DNA from: Actinoplanes oryzae
GTDB lineage: Bacteria; Actinomycetota; Actinomycetes; Mycobacteriales; Micromonosporaceae
Direction of reading: 5' to 3'
DNA length: 55,349 nucleotides
Assembly: GCF_030757795.1 (NCBI RefSeq)
Contig: NZ_JAUQWH010000046.1
Span: forward strand, 1 to 55,349
In this document: positions 1-7,785 of the stretch, in pieces
Numbering within the stretch: the stretch's first letter is position 1
How the letters are laid out: every line of letters begins with the position of its first letter
Translations under genes and position numbers: made by a program
Notes under the pieces: generated by a model
Databases searched by the model: none
Seen by the model: only the letters and a program-made list of their open reading frames with translations
What the model was told of the DNA's origin: nothing

Positions 1-184
1 AATCCACCACGAAGCAGTAGAGGCCCTCGTCGGTGACCACGGGGGAGACCGGGTGCACACGGGGGCCGCCGTCCGCGCGGACCGTGGCGAGGTAGCCCAT
101 GCCAGGGCCGTACTGCAGGAGCAGCGCGCGGATGGCCGAGGCGAGCTGGGGCTCGGCTGCGGTGAATTCGGACCAGGAAGCCAT
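1..184 (-). CDS. PPOX-family flavin/F420-binding protein, N-terminal part (cut by window edge)
   Basis: The first 61 residues of a protein that runs off the left edge. The visible part begins [16 protein letters not shown] and continues with [19 protein letters not shown] followed by LYCFVVD. A short helix and then a first beta hairpin of the 'x-T-x-R-x-D-G-x-P-x-x-x-P-V' type is characteristic of the pyridoxamine 5'-phosphate oxidase-like split-barrel family, whose actinobacterial members bind FMN, F420 or haem. Substrate cannot be told. The ATG at 184 is the only sensible start, because upstream lies a perfect LexA-type box only 12 bases away (197-212), so the gene is probably SOS-controlled. 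It is divergent from dcd. Confidence 0.8.
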   Translation of the reverse strand, partial: MASWSEFTAAEPQLASAIRALLLQYGPGMGYLATVRADGGPRVHPVSPVVTDEGLYCFVVD

Positions 185-196
185 GGGGGGATTCTA

Positions 197-212
197 TCGA
201 ACATTTGTTCGA
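197..212. promoter_or_regulatory. Perfect LexA (SOS) box
   Basis: The palindrome TCGAACATTTGTTCGA fits the actinobacterial/Bacillus LexA consensus (CGAAC-N4-GTTCG), including the outer T and A of the mycobacterial form TCGAAC-N4-GTTCGA. It lies 12 bases upstream of the PPOX start on the minus strand and 136 bases upstream of the dcd ATG on the plus strand. It could therefore control the PPOX gene, dcd, or both. The match is seen directly; LexA binding is inferred. Confidence 0.8.
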
Positions 213-348
213 TTGGACCACTTGTTGGTGGGGGGTTCTTTGTGGGTGCGGGGGGCTTGTGTCCGGGCGGGGTGGCAGACTTGGAACCCTCTGTCCGCTG
301 CGGCGGGTGGTGGCCGGGGCGGCTGGTCGTGGCCGGTATGGTGGGCCG

Positions 349-927
349 ATGCTGCTCTCCGACCGGGACCTGGTCTCCGAGATCAAGGCTGGCAACCTCG
401 CACTCGAGCCGTTCGAGCCGGAGCTGTTGCAGCCGTCCAGCATCGACGTGCGCCTCGATCGCTACTTCCGGGTGTTCAACAACCACCTCTACACGCACAT
501 CGACCCGGCCGAGCAGCAGGACGACCTGACGGCGTTGGTCGAGACCGCCGACGGCGAGCCGTTCGTGCTGCACCCGGGCGAGTTCGTGCTGGCCTCGACG
601 CTGGAGGTCATCACGGTGGGCGATCAGTTCGCCGCGCGGCTGGAGGGCAAGAGCAGCCTCGGCCGGCTCGGCCTGCTCACGCACTCGACCGCCGGGTTCA
701 TCGACCCCGGCTTCTCGGGGCACGTGACGCTCGAGCTGTCCAACGTGGCCAATCTGCCGATCAAGCTGTGGCCGGGCATGAAGATCGGCCAGCTGTGCAT
801 CTTCCGGCTGTCCAGCCAGGCCGAGCACCCGTACGGGTCCGCGGTCTACGGCTCCCGCTACCAGGGCCAGCGCGGTCCGACGCCGAGCCGCAGCTCCCTG
901 AACTTCCGAACGTGGCCGACGACCTGA
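349..927 (+). CDS. dcd: dCTP deaminase, probably bifunctional (dUMP-forming)
   Basis: 192 residues, the usual length of actinobacterial Dcd. It converts dCTP to dUTP, and in the bifunctional mycobacterial type onward to dUMP and pyrophosphate, feeding thymidylate synthesis. The start [12 protein letters not shown] is the conserved family N-terminus; longer in-frame starts upstream would run through the promoter region. Diagnostic segments are [45 protein letters not shown] (trimer-interface active site with Ser, Arg and His) and WPGMKIGQL. The central block closely matches the M. tuberculosis enzyme as I recall it, hence the bifunctional call. A LexA box sits 136 bases upstream. The stop codon lies inside the first unit of a 23-base tandem repeat. 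Confidence 0.96.
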   Translation: MLLSDRDLVSEIKAGNLALEPFEPELLQPSSIDVRLDRYFRVFNNHLYTHIDPAEQQDDLTALVETADGEPFVLHPGEFVLASTLEVITVGDQFAARLEGKSSLGRLGLLTHSTAGFIDPGFSGHVTLELSNVANLPIKLWPGMKIGQLCIFRLSSQAEHPYGSAVYGSRYQGQRGPTPSRSSLNFRTWPTT

Positions 928-1075
928 CAGAACCGTCACCGACGACCTGACAGAACTGTCGCCGACAGCCTGACAGCAGCGTCGTCGACGGACGGGGAGC
1001 ATCATCACCGACGGCCTGACAGCACCATCGCTACGGCCCGAGAAGCACCTGGCCGACTGCCTGAGAGGACGACCG
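916..1075. repeat. Degenerate tandem repeat, 23-base period, about 7 units
   Basis: Units start at 916, 939, 962, 985, 1008, 1031 (22 bases) and 1053. Most carry CCGAC, then CCTGACAG about 4 bases further on. Unit 1 contains the dcd stop codon, and the last unit (CCTGAGAGGA) supplies the probable ribosome binding site of the next gene. The array fills the whole gap between dcd and the YciI gene. Two other 23-base arrays occur in the window, after hspR and after the aldolase gene. Confidence 0.8.
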
Positions 1076-1078
1076 CCC

Positions 1079-1366
1079 GTGTACCTCATGATCTCCACGT
1101 ACTTGGCCCCGCTCGCGGAGGTCGACGCGGCTCGTGACGCTCATCTCGCTTTTCTGGCCGAGCTCGAGAGCCGCGGGCTCGTCGTCAGCGCCGGACGCCA
1201 GGATCCGCCGGTCGGTGGCGTGGTGATCCTGGGCGTCGACTCCGAGGCCGAGGCCCGGGAGCTCATCGCCCAGGACCCGTACGTCCAGCGCGGCCTCGCG
1301 GAGTACCAGGCCGTCGGCTGGCAGCCCAGCCGCGGCGCGCTCGCCGACTGGAAGCGCCCGGCCTGA
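1079..1366 (+). CDS. YciI family protein
   Basis: 95 residues, one complete YciI domain (ferredoxin-like fold related to dimeric alpha-beta barrels). Features are the strand MYLMISTYLAPL, the helix with HLAFLAELESRGLVVSAGR, a Gly/Asp turn in VILGVDSEAEARELIAQDPYVQRGLAEY, and a C-terminal strand. The conserved His in 'DAHLAFL' and Asp in 'AQDPY' correspond to the His-Asp pair seen in the family. Biochemical role in actinobacteria is unknown. The GTG start at 1079 has GAGAGGA about ten bases upstream. Probably a separate unit after dcd, from which a repeat array separates it. Confidence 0.85.
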   Translation: MYLMISTYLAPLAEVDAARDAHLAFLAELESRGLVVSAGRQDPPVGGVVILGVDSEAEARELIAQDPYVQRGLAEYQAVGWQPSRGALADWKRPA

Positions 1367-1373
1367 GCCGGGG

Positions 1374-1922
1374 TCAGTCCAGGTCGGAGCCGGTGAGCAG
1401 GCCTCGGATGCCCAGCTCGGCGGCTACGGGCGGCGGGCACTCGTTCACGATCACCGCGGTCCCGACGACCTCAGCGCCCAGATCACGGACGAGTGTGGAC
1501 AGAGCCCGGCTCTGGGCTCCGCTGTACGCCCAGTCGTCGACCAGCAGCACGCGGTCGCCCGTACTGATCAATTGGGTCCGCACTCCCAGGGACTGCGGGT
1601 CGCCGCGGTGGTCTGCCGGGACGGTTGTCCAGGTCATGGGTTCGGCGATGGCTCGGCGGGCGCCGGCTCGGTAGGCCTCGACGAAGCCTGTGCCCAGGGC
1701 CTGGGCGACCAGTGGGCCCACGAGGAATCCGGTGACTTCCGGGGAGACGACCACGGTGGGCGCGGCCGCCGGGAAGAGGCCGGCGAGCCCCGCGCCGAGT
1801 CCGCCGAGAACTTGTGGTTCACGCCACCATCCGGATCGGTCGCTGACGAGGAGGCCGGTGCCCGGCTCGGGCTCGGTCCAGCGGAAGGTGGCCCTCAACA
1901 GGGCGCGCAGGTCGGTTGCCAC
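1374..1922 (-). CDS. Phosphoribosyltransferase family protein
   Basis: About 182 residues from a GTG start at 1922 (VATDLRALLRATF); an ATG further upstream (near 2022) is possible but gives a low-complexity N-terminus. The hallmark is RVLLVDDWAYSGAQSRAL near residue 132, a type I PRPP-binding loop (hydrophobic strand, two acidic residues, then a small-residue turn). A flexible-loop region with VVSPEVTGFLVGPLVAQAL precedes it. Such folds transfer phosphoribosyl groups to bases in purine or pyrimidine salvage, but the specificity-determining region is not diagnostic here. It converges on the YciI gene (7 bases between stops) and is divergent from the phosphatase gene. Confidence 0.8.
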   Translation of the reverse strand: MATDLRALLRATFRWTEPEPGTGLLVSDRSGWWREPQVLGGLGAGLAGLFPAAAPTVVVSPEVTGFLVGPLVAQALGTGFVEAYRAGARRAIAEPMTWTTVPADHRGDPQSLGVRTQLISTGDRVLLVDDWAYSGAQSRALSTLVRDLGAEVVGTAVIVNECPPPVAAELGIRGLLTGSDLD

Positions 1923-2022
1923 GCGGCCATGCTGCCACCGGCGTGCCGGTCGACGACGCCGACCGGGCAGAACCCCATCGGCCGAGGGGCCAACCTGATG
2001 CCGCGGGGCTTCCGGATCAGGC

Positions 2023-3150
2023 ATGCTGTTCGGCGTACCCATGCCTAAGTTGCCGTCGGGCCGCCGCCCGCTCAGTCCAGGATCCCGCGCCGGTCTCGGC
2101 GCGGCCCTCGTGCTGCTCGTCGTCGTGACCGGCGTGGAGCTGGCGGACGGTGTACAGGCCAACTTCGTCGGGCTGTTCGCCGCCGTGCCGTTCCTCGCGG
2201 CCGTGTTCGCCTACTGGCAGCCGGTGATGATCGTCGGCGGGCTCGCGACCGTGGTCGGGCTGGTGTTCGCGACGGCGGATGGGAGCTTCGGCTCCGTCGG
2301 CATGATCAACGTGCTGGGCATCATGCTGGCGACCGGCATCGCGGCCGCCGTGGCCAACATCCGGCAGCGACAGGCCGACCGCATCGCCGAGCTGCAGCGT
2401 CTCGCCGCGGTGGCGCAGCAGGCCGTGCTTCGCCCGCTGGGACCGCAGATCGGCTCGCTCGCGGTGGCGGGTCACTACATCTCCGCGACTGCCGCCGCCG
2501 ACATCGGCGGCGACCTCTACGAGGCGCTCGACACGCCGTACGGGATCCGCATCATCATCGGCGACGTCCGCGGCAAGGGGCTGGACGCCGTCCGGCTGGC
2601 GAGCATCGTGCTGGGCTCCTACCGGCACGTGGCGTACGAGCGGGCGGACCTGCGGGCGATCGTCACCGACCTGGACCGGGCGGTGGCCCGCAGCGTCGGC
2701 GACGAGGACTTCGTGACCGCGGCCCTGGTCGAGGAGCGCGGTGGCACGCTGACGATTGTCAACTGTGGACACCCGGCGCCGTTGCTGCTGCGCCGGGGCC
2801 AGGTGATCGCCCTGGAGCCGCCGGCGCCCGCGCCGCCGCTCGGGTTCATGCCGGTGGCCCGCCCGCGGGTGGAGCGGCTGGAGCCGGGTGACCGGCTGCT
2901 GCTCTTCACCGACGGGCTGGGCGAGGCCCGGCGGGAGGGTGAGTTCTTCCCCACCGCCGACCGGGCCTGGCGGCTGCTCGGCCACGGCACTGTGGCCGAC
3001 GGGCTCGCCTCGCTGGAGACCGCCCTGCGCGACTGGGTGCACGATCAGCTCGACGACGACATCGCCCTGGTGCTGCTCGAGTACGCCGGCCCCGGAGGGG
3101 GGCCGGCCGCGCCGATGCCGAGCTGGGAAGTCGGCGCAGCCGGCAGCTGA
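2023..3150 (+). CDS. Membrane-anchored PP2C-type (SpoIIE/RsbU-like) protein serine phosphatase
   Basis: 375 residues. The first ~125 hold about four hydrophobic segments (LVLLVVVTGVELA; FVGLFAAVPFLAAVF; VMIVGGLATVVGLVF; NVLGIMLATGIAAAV), followed by a short coiled stretch and a SpoIIE catalytic domain. Metal-binding acidic residues appear as AADIGGDLYEAL, GDVRGKGLDA, LLLFTDGLGEAR and DDDIALVLLE. Such phosphatases dephosphorylate anti-sigma-factor antagonists or related regulators at the membrane. No kinase or STAS gene lies next to it. A second ATG at 2041 (MPKLPSG) is an equally plausible start; neither has a strong ribosome binding site. Confidence 0.9.
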   Translation: MLFGVPMPKLPSGRRPLSPGSRAGLGAALVLLVVVTGVELADGVQANFVGLFAAVPFLAAVFAYWQPVMIVGGLATVVGLVFATADGSFGSVGMINVLGIMLATGIAAAVANIRQRQADRIAELQRLAAVAQQAVLRPLGPQIGSLAVAGHYISATAAADIGGDLYEALDTPYGIRIIIGDVRGKGLDAVRLASIVLGSYRHVAYERADLRAIVTDLDRAVARSVGDEDFVTAALVEERGGTLTIVNCGHPAPLLLRRGQVIALEPPAPAPPLGFMPVARPRVERLEPGDRLLLFTDGLGEARREGEFFPTADRAWRLLGHGTVADGLASLETALRDWVHDQLDDDIALVLLEYAGPGGGPAAPMPSWEVGAAGS

Positions 3151-3152
3151 GG

Positions 3153-3350
3153 TCAGCCCGCCTTCGGCAGCGATTCCGCCTCGGGCGGAGCCGCCGGCGA
3201 GACCGGAGCCGCCGGCGAGGGCTGGGCCGGAAGGAGAGGCACCGTGGCTCGCGCGGTGACGGTCTCCGGTTGCCGGTGCCGCCCCACGTAGTGCCGCGGC
3301 TGGTCCGCCTGACGAGGCTCCGGAATAAGGCTCTTGATCGTGGCGAACAT
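3153..3350 (-). CDS. Small Pro/Ala-rich hypothetical protein
   Basis: 65 residues starting MFATIKSLIPEPRQADQP. I chose this ATG because GGGGAGG lies six bases upstream; the longer in-frame reading upstream is Cys/Arg-rich and unlike a protein. The C-terminal half is a proline/alanine-rich tail (QPSPAAPVSPAAPPEAES). No signal peptide, membrane helix or known domain. It converges with the phosphatase gene, with two bases between the stops. The region upstream of its start carries several inverted repeats. Function unknown; reality rests mainly on the ribosome binding site and codon usage. Confidence 0.55.
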   Translation of the reverse strand: MFATIKSLIPEPRQADQPRHYVGRHRQPETVTARATVPLLPAQPSPAAPVSPAAPPEAESLPKAG

Positions 3351-3371
3351 GCAAGACCTCCCCTGGTCTGC

Positions 3372-3472
3372 GTACGTCCTGTGCGTACACCGGGAGCAAC
3401 GACGGTCCGCGCACGTCGATACGTGCAAGCGGCGCGGCGGCTTGCAAATGGCCGAAAGGTTGTCCCATTTGC
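3372..3472. promoter_or_regulatory. Cluster of three inverted repeats upstream of the 65-residue gene
   Basis: Three short palindromes lie in 100 bases: GTACG-N7-CGTAC (3372-3388), GCAAGC-N9-GCTTGC (3425-3445) and GCAAATGG-N13-CCATTTGC (3444-3472). They lie in the shared upstream region of the small minus-strand gene and the acyl-CoA dehydrogenase gene. They may be operators or leader hairpins; nothing decides between these. Confidence 0.4.
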
Positions 3473-3552
3473 CATCCGATCGGAGGCGTTTGGGCCCCGA
3501 GTCGTCGCACAACTCCGGGTCTGCTCAAGGTCGGGGCGGGCTTGTCCGTTCC

Positions 3553-3588
3553 TACCGACCGGTAATACAGTGGTGTTACTGACGGGTA
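3553..3588. promoter_or_regulatory. Double palindromic operator upstream of the acyl-CoA dehydrogenase gene
   Basis: Two near-identical palindromes, TACCGACCGGTA (3553-3564) and TACTGACGGGTA (3577-3588), fit TACYGACSGGTA. Their centres are exactly 24 bases apart, and the second ends 30 bases before the dehydrogenase start. The second extends to GTTAC-N6-GTAAC. This spacing places both on nearly the same DNA face, as for a TetR-type regulator binding as two dimers. The regulator is not identified in this window. Confidence 0.6.
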
Positions 3589-3618
3589 ACTCGCGTCCGG
3601 AGAGCGGGGCCAGAACAC

Positions 3619-5475
3619 ATGACTCACTACAAGAGCAACCTGCGCGACCTCGAGTTCAACCTTTTCGAGGTGTTCGGGGCGGATCGTGCGTTCGGCCAGG
3701 CGCCGTACGACGGCATCGACGCGGAAACCGCGCGCGATGTCCTCGCCGAGGTGAACAGGCTCGCCCGCGAGGACCTCGCGGCCAGCTACACCGACGCGGA
3801 CCGCAACCCGCCGGTCTTCGACCCGGCCACGCACACCGCGCCGCTGCCCGAGTCCTTCAAGAAGTCGTACGCCGCCTTCATGGCGTCCGAGTTCTGGCGG
3901 CTCGACCTCCCGGAGAGCCTCGGCGGCACGCTCGCCCCCCGGGCTCTGTGGTGGGCGATCGCCGAGCAGGTGCTCGGTGCGAACGCCCCGGTCTGGATGT
4001 ATTCGTCCGGTCCCTCCTTCGCGCACGTCGTCGAGGTCGAGGGCACCGAGGAGCAGAAGAAGTGGGCGCAGCTCTTCGTCGACAAGCAGTGGGGCTCGAC
4101 GATGGTGCTGACCGAGCCGGACGCGGGCTCCGACGTCGGCGCCGGCCGCACCCGGGCGATTCCGCAGGCGGACGGCTCCTGGCACATCGAGGGCGTCAAG
4201 CGCTTCATCACCTCGGGTGAGCACGACCTCAGCGACAACATCATCCACTACGTGCTCGCGCGTCCCGTCGGTGTCGAGGGCGCCGGCGGCCCGGGCACCA
4301 AGGGCCTGTCGCTCTTCATCGTGCCCAAGTTCCACTTCGACCCCGAGACGGGCGAGCTGGGCGAGCGCAACGGCGTCTACGCCACGAACATCGAGCACAA
4401 GATGGGCCTCAAGGTCTCCAACACGTGCGAGATGACCTTCGGGGAGCACGGCACCCCGGCCAAGGGCTGGCTGCTCGGCGACGTGCACCAGGGCATCCGG
4501 CAGATGTTCATGATCATCGAGTACGCCCGGATGATGGTCGGCACGAAGGCGATCGCGACCCTGTCGACGGGCTACCAGAACGCCCTCGAGTACGCCAAGA
4601 ACCGTGTCCAGGGCGCCGACCTGCTGCAGAACTCGGACAAGGCGGCGCCGCGCGTCACGATCACGCACCACCCGGACGTACGCCGGTCGCTGATGCTGCA
4701 GAAGGCGTACGCGGAAGGTCTGCGGTCCCTGGTGATCTACACGGCGACCTGGCAGGACAAGGTCGCCATCGCCGAGGCGGCCGGGGACAAGGCGGCGGCG
4801 AAGGCGGCGAGCAAGGTCAACGACTTCCTGCTCCCGCTGGTCAAGGGCGTGGGCTCGGAGCGGGCGTACGAGCTGCTCGGCCACGAGTCGCTGCAGACCT
4901 ACGGCGGCTCGGGCTTCCTGCAGGACTACCCGCTCGAGCAGTACGTCCGGGACGCCAAGATCGACACCCTGTACGAGGGCACGACGGCGATCCAGAGCCT
5001 CGACCTGATCTTCCGCAAGATCGTCAAGGACGGCGGCGTGGCGCTCGCCACCATCGCCACCGAGATGCAGGGCTTCGTGGAGAGCGAGGCCGGCAACGGT
5101 CAGCTCAAGGTCGAGCGGCTGGCGCTGGGCAAGGCGCTCGGCGAGATGCAGGCCATCCTCGGCATCGAGATGGGCTGGCTGCAGGCCGTGCAGGGCGGCG
5201 ACGCCCGTGAGCTCTACAAGGTCGGCCTGACCTCCCGTCGGGTGCTGCTCGCGCTCGGCGACGTGACGGTGGCCTGGCTGCTGCTCCGCGGCGCCGAGGT
5301 GGCCCTCGCCAAGCTCGGCACCGAGCTGAGCGCCGCCGACAAGGCGTTCTACGAGGGCAAGATCGCGGCCGCCCGGTTCTTCGCCCGCGAGGTGCTGCCG
5401 CGCATCGGCTCCGACCGCCGGATCATCGAGGCCACCACCCTCGACCTGATGGACCTGCCCGAAGAAGCTTTCTGA
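3619..5475 (+). CDS. fadE5: Acyl-CoA dehydrogenase, FadE5-like
   Basis: 618 residues, the long form with a C-terminal extension. It oxidises acyl-CoA to trans-2-enoyl-CoA with FAD and electron-transfer flavoprotein in beta-oxidation. It resembles mycobacterial FadE5 along its whole length: start [56 protein letters not shown] (FAD site), [38 protein letters not shown] and the catalytic Glu in [12 protein letters not shown] near residue 453. The gene stands alone between the double operator and a strong terminator, so it is probably monocistronic and repressed by an acyl-CoA-responsive regulator (inference). Confidence 0.95.
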   Translation: MTHYKSNLRDLEFNLFEVFGADRAFGQAPYDGIDAETARDVLAEVNRLAREDLAASYTDADRNPPVFDPATHTAPLPESFKKSYAAFMASEFWRLDLPESLGGTLAPRALWWAIAEQVLGANAPVWMYSSGPSFAHVVEVEGTEEQKKWAQLFVDKQWGSTMVLTEPDAGSDVGAGRTRAIPQADGSWHIEGVKRFITSGEHDLSDNIIHYVLARPVGVEGAGGPGTKGLSLFIVPKFHFDPETGELGERNGVYATNIEHKMGLKVSNTCEMTFGEHGTPAKGWLLGDVHQGIRQMFMIIEYARMMVGTKAIATLSTGYQNALEYAKNRVQGADLLQNSDKAAPRVTITHHPDVRRSLMLQKAYAEGLRSLVIYTATWQDKVAIAEAAGDKAAAKAASKVNDFLLPLVKGVGSERAYELLGHESLQTYGGSGFLQDYPLEQYVRDAKIDTLYEGTTAIQSLDLIFRKIVKDGGVALATIATEMQGFVESEAGNGQLKVERLALGKALGEMQAILGIEMGWLQAVQGGDARELYKVGLTSRRVLLALGDVTVAWLLLRGAEVALAKLGTELSAADKAFYEGKIAAARFFAREVLPRIGSDRRIIEATTLDLMDLPEEAF

Positions 5476-5485
5476 TCCCCCCACG

Positions 5486-5525
5486 AAGAAGGGCCGCCGG
5501 ACAATGACGTCCGCCGGCCCTTCTT
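5486..5525. terminator. Bidirectional rho-independent terminator
   Basis: A 17-base stem with a single mismatch (AAGAAGGGCC... pairing with ...GGCCCTTCTT) and a six-base loop, followed by TTTCC on the plus strand. It lies between the convergent dehydrogenase and SixA genes and can serve both strands. Confidence 0.85.
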
Positions 5526-5542
5526 TCCTTCCCTCGCGGCTC

Positions 5543-6052
5543 TCATCCCCTCGCGGTGTGACCGAGGACGTACGGCAGGGAGCCCGGCTCGGTCGACGAC
5601 CACGGGCTGTCGGTGCGGTGCACAGCGAGCCCGGCCGTGGGCAACGACGTGACGACCGGCTCGTGCGGGCGCAGCAGGGCGGACACATCGGACATGGTCG
5701 GGTTGTGTCCGACGATCAACACCGTGTGCACGGTGTCGGGCACGGTTCGGAGGAGGTCGATGACTTCGGTGCGCCCTCCGTCGTACAGATCTCGCACATA
5801 GCGCACCTCGGCCGTCGGCGCGTCGGGGGCCGACTGGGCCAGCGAGATCGCGACGCCCTGCCAGGTCTGGCGGGTGCGCACGGCCGGCGAGCACAGCACC
5901 AGCCTGGGATGCAGGCGCTGGTCGGCGAGCCAGGCACCCGCCGCGTCCGCGTCCGACCGTCCCCTCGTGGTCAGCGACCGCTCGAAGTCGTCGAGCTCGC
6001 CGGGGTCCTCCGCCTTGGCATGGCGGAGCAGAACAAGGGTGCGCGCAGTCAT
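5543..6052 (-). CDS. sixA: Phosphohistidine phosphatase, SixA/histidine phosphatase family
   Basis: 169 residues from MTARTLVLLRHAKAE. The RHA motif near residue 10 carries the catalytic His of the phosphoglycerate mutase/histidine phosphatase superfamily. Other conserved parts are LSPRG-like LTTRGRSDADAAG, the Ser-Pro-Arg-type VLCSPAVRTRQTW and the second His in VLIVGHNPTMSDV. SixA-type enzymes remove phosphate from phosphohistidine in signalling proteins, but related members act on small molecules, so the substrate is uncertain. A longer reading to 6136 would start in non-coding sequence. It is divergent from the DUF6458 gene. Confidence 0.88.
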   Translation of the reverse strand: MTARTLVLLRHAKAEDPGELDDFERSLTTRGRSDADAAGAWLADQRLHPRLVLCSPAVRTRQTWQGVAISLAQSAPDAPTAEVRYVRDLYDGGRTEVIDLLRTVPDTVHTVLIVGHNPTMSDVSALLRPHEPVVTSLPTAGLAVHRTDSPWSSTEPGSLPYVLGHTARG

Positions 6053-6154
6053 GGGACGAGCTTGCCTGATTGAGCTTTCCGCCGCGTGGGTAGACACACG
6101 GATCGACGTATTGCCGCGGCTCGGTGCGGCAGCCACGAGCCAGGGAGGTCCAGG

Positions 6155-6466
6155 ATGGGCATCGGCGGAAGCATCTTCCTTCTGGCACTGGGGGCGATCC
6201 TCGCGTTCGCCGTCAATGCCAACATCAGCGGTCTCGACATCAATGTGGTCGGCTATGTGCTGATGCTGGCCGGCCTGGTCGGCCTCGCTCTCACGCTCTA
6301 CTTCTGGAACAGCCGCCGGCGTCCCGCCACCGTGGTGGAGCAGCGGTCCGTCGCCCGCGAGGTCCCGCCCGCGCAGGCGCCGGTCTACCGGGACGGCGAG
6401 TCCGTCCAGGAATACCGCGAGACCACCCGGCGTCAGGCCCCGCCGCCTCCCCCGTACGGGGCCTGA
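6155..6466 (+). CDS. DUF6458 family small membrane protein
   Basis: 103 residues starting MGIGGSIFLLALGAILAF behind GGGAGGTCCAGG. Two transmembrane helices (residues ~4-20 and ~32-52, VVGYVLMLAGLVGLALTLYFW) join through the short loop NANISGLDIN, which is highly characteristic of this actinobacterial family. The tail ends in a proline run and a tyrosine. Function is unknown. It ends 15 bases before the stop of the convergent reductase gene. Confidence 0.85.
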   Translation: MGIGGSIFLLALGAILAFAVNANISGLDINVVGYVLMLAGLVGLALTLYFWNSRRRPATVVEQRSVAREVPPAQAPVYRDGESVQEYRETTRRQAPPPPPYGA

Positions 6467-6481
6467 CCAGCCGGCAGCTCG

Positions 6482-7324
6482 CTACAGGGCCGCTCGGATC
6501 GCCTCGCTCAGCGGGGTGGCCGGGCGGCCCAGCAGCTTTTCCAGGTCCGCGGTGCCGGTGTCCAGCGCGCCGTGGGCCGTGGACCGCTCCACGCCCGCGA
6601 AGAGCGCGGCGACGAACGGGGGCGCGCCGGCGTCGGTCAGGTACTCCTCGTACTTCTCCGGAGTGAGGTCGGTGTAGCTGACGTCACGGCCGGACTGCCG
6701 GGCGATCTCCGCGGCGAACTCGCTCTTCGTGACGGCTGCGCCGCCCAGCTCGTACGCCTGCTTGTCGAGGTCGTCGGCCAGGATCGCGGCCGCGGCGGCC
6801 TCGGCGTAGTCCGCCCGCGGGGCCAGGCTCAGCTTGCCCTCGCCCGACGCGCCGACGAGCCCCTTCTCGACCGTCTCGGCGTAGTCGTAGTTCTCGACGT
6901 ACCAGCTGTTGCGCAGGAACACCGACGGCACGCCCGACGCGATCAGCGCCTCCTCCGTCGCCTTGTGGTCGCCGGCGATCGGCAGGTCGGTCGTGTCGGC
7001 GTACGGCGCGCTGGTGTAAACGATCTTGCGGATGCCGCTGTCCTTCGCGGCGTCGATCACGTTCCGGTGCTGCGGGATGCGTTGGCCCGGGTCGCTGGCC
7101 GAGACGAAGAGCAGCTTGTCGGCGCCCGCGAAGGCCGCCCGCAGCGACTCGGGCTCGTCGTAGGACGCCTGGCGCACCTCCACGCCCCGGTCCGCGAGGT
7201 CCTTGATCTTCTCGACGTTGCGCCCGACGGCCACGAGCTCGCCGGCCGGCACGCCGCGGCTCAGCAGCGACTCGACGGCGAGGCGGCCCAGGTGTCCGGT
7301 GGCACCGGTAATCACGATAGTCAT
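6482..7324 (-). CDS. NAD(P)H-binding reductase, NmrA/QOR2-like atypical SDR
   Basis: 280 residues. The N-terminus MTIVITGATGHLGRLAVESL has the TGATGxLG dinucleotide-binding turn of atypical SDRs. KIVYTSAPYADTT corresponds to the strand after the cofactor domain, and the C-terminal part (LRNSWYVENY, SLAPRADYAEAAAAAI) is typical of NmrA/quinone oxidoreductase 2 proteins. The classical Tyr-x-x-x-Lys pair is absent, as usual for the group. It is divergent from an HxlR regulator, an arrangement known for QorB/QorR-like pairs that respond to electrophiles or quinones; that role here is inferred from context. Confidence 0.88.
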   Translation of the reverse strand: MTIVITGATGHLGRLAVESLLSRGVPAGELVAVGRNVEKIKDLADRGVEVRQASYDEPESLRAAFAGADKLLFVSASDPGQRIPQHRNVIDAAKDSGIRKIVYTSAPYADTTDLPIAGDHKATEEALIASGVPSVFLRNSWYVENYDYAETVEKGLVGASGEGKLSLAPRADYAEAAAAAILADDLDKQAYELGGAAVTKSEFAAEIARQSGRDVSYTDLTPEKYEEYLTDAGAPPFVAALFAGVERSTAHGALDTGTADLEKLLGRPATPLSEAIRAAL

Positions 7325-7363
7325 GCCTCGCTCAACCGGGCCGGTCGTGATCTACTTCCCATC

Positions 7364-7408
7364 GGATAGTGGGCACCTTGAAGTGCAGTACATGCCCGGT
7401 GGATAGTG
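7364..7408. promoter_or_regulatory. Direct repeat and imperfect palindrome in the reductase-HxlR divergent promoter region
   Basis: GGATAGTG occurs at 7364-7371 and again at 7401-7408, 37 bases apart. Between them GCAC-N6-GTGC forms a short palindrome. The region is 40-84 bases from the reductase start and directly before the probable start of the HxlR gene. It is a reasonable operator candidate for that regulator, but no consensus is known to me. Confidence 0.35.
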
Positions 7409-7413
7409 TCCTG

Positions 7414-7785
7414 GTGGAAGCGGATGTGTACAGCAAGACTTGTCCGAGCCGGCAGCTCCTCGACCGCATCGGCGACGCGTGGAGCGTGCTCATCGTGGGC
7501 GTGCTCAAGGACGGGTCGCTGCGCTACACCGAGCTTGCTCAGCGGGTGCCCGGGGTGAGCCCGAAAATGCTGACCCAGACGCTGCGCGGGCTGGAGCGGG
7601 ACGGGCTGGTCACGCGCACGGTGCACGCGGTGGTGCCGCCGCGCGTCGACTACACGCTCACGACCCTGGGGCGGAGTCTGCTCGGGCTGTGCGAGGCGCT
7701 GAAGGAGTGGGCCGAGCAGCACATCGGCGACGTGGTCGAGGCGCGGGACGCTTACGACGCGCGGCACGCCGTGCAGTCGGCCTGA
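7414..7785 (+). CDS. HxlR-family winged-helix transcriptional regulator
   Basis: About 123 residues from GTG 7414, with GGTGGA ten bases upstream; a GTG at 7369 would add 15 residues but overlaps the likely operator. The start of the fold, TCPSRQLLDRIGDAWSVLIVGVL, has the HxlR cysteine (redox-active in several family members), followed by the helix-turn-helix LRYTELAQRVPGVSPKMLTQTLRGLERDGLVTR and wing residues VDYTLTTLGRSLL. It probably senses oxidants or electrophiles through that Cys and controls the divergent reductase gene (inference). Confidence 0.88.
   Translation: MEADVYSKTCPSRQLLDRIGDAWSVLIVGVLKDGSLRYTELAQRVPGVSPKMLTQTLRGLERDGLVTRTVHAVVPPRVDYTLTTLGRSLLGLCEALKEWAEQHIGDVVEARDAYDARHAVQSA

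Noticed and set aside
2017..5688. Very long open frame (1223 codons) on the minus strand opposite the phosphatase and dehydrogenase genes
   Set aside because: It lies antisense to two clear genes, is Arg/Gly/Glu-rich with no domain, and follows from the lack of A/T-rich stop codons in high-GC DNA.
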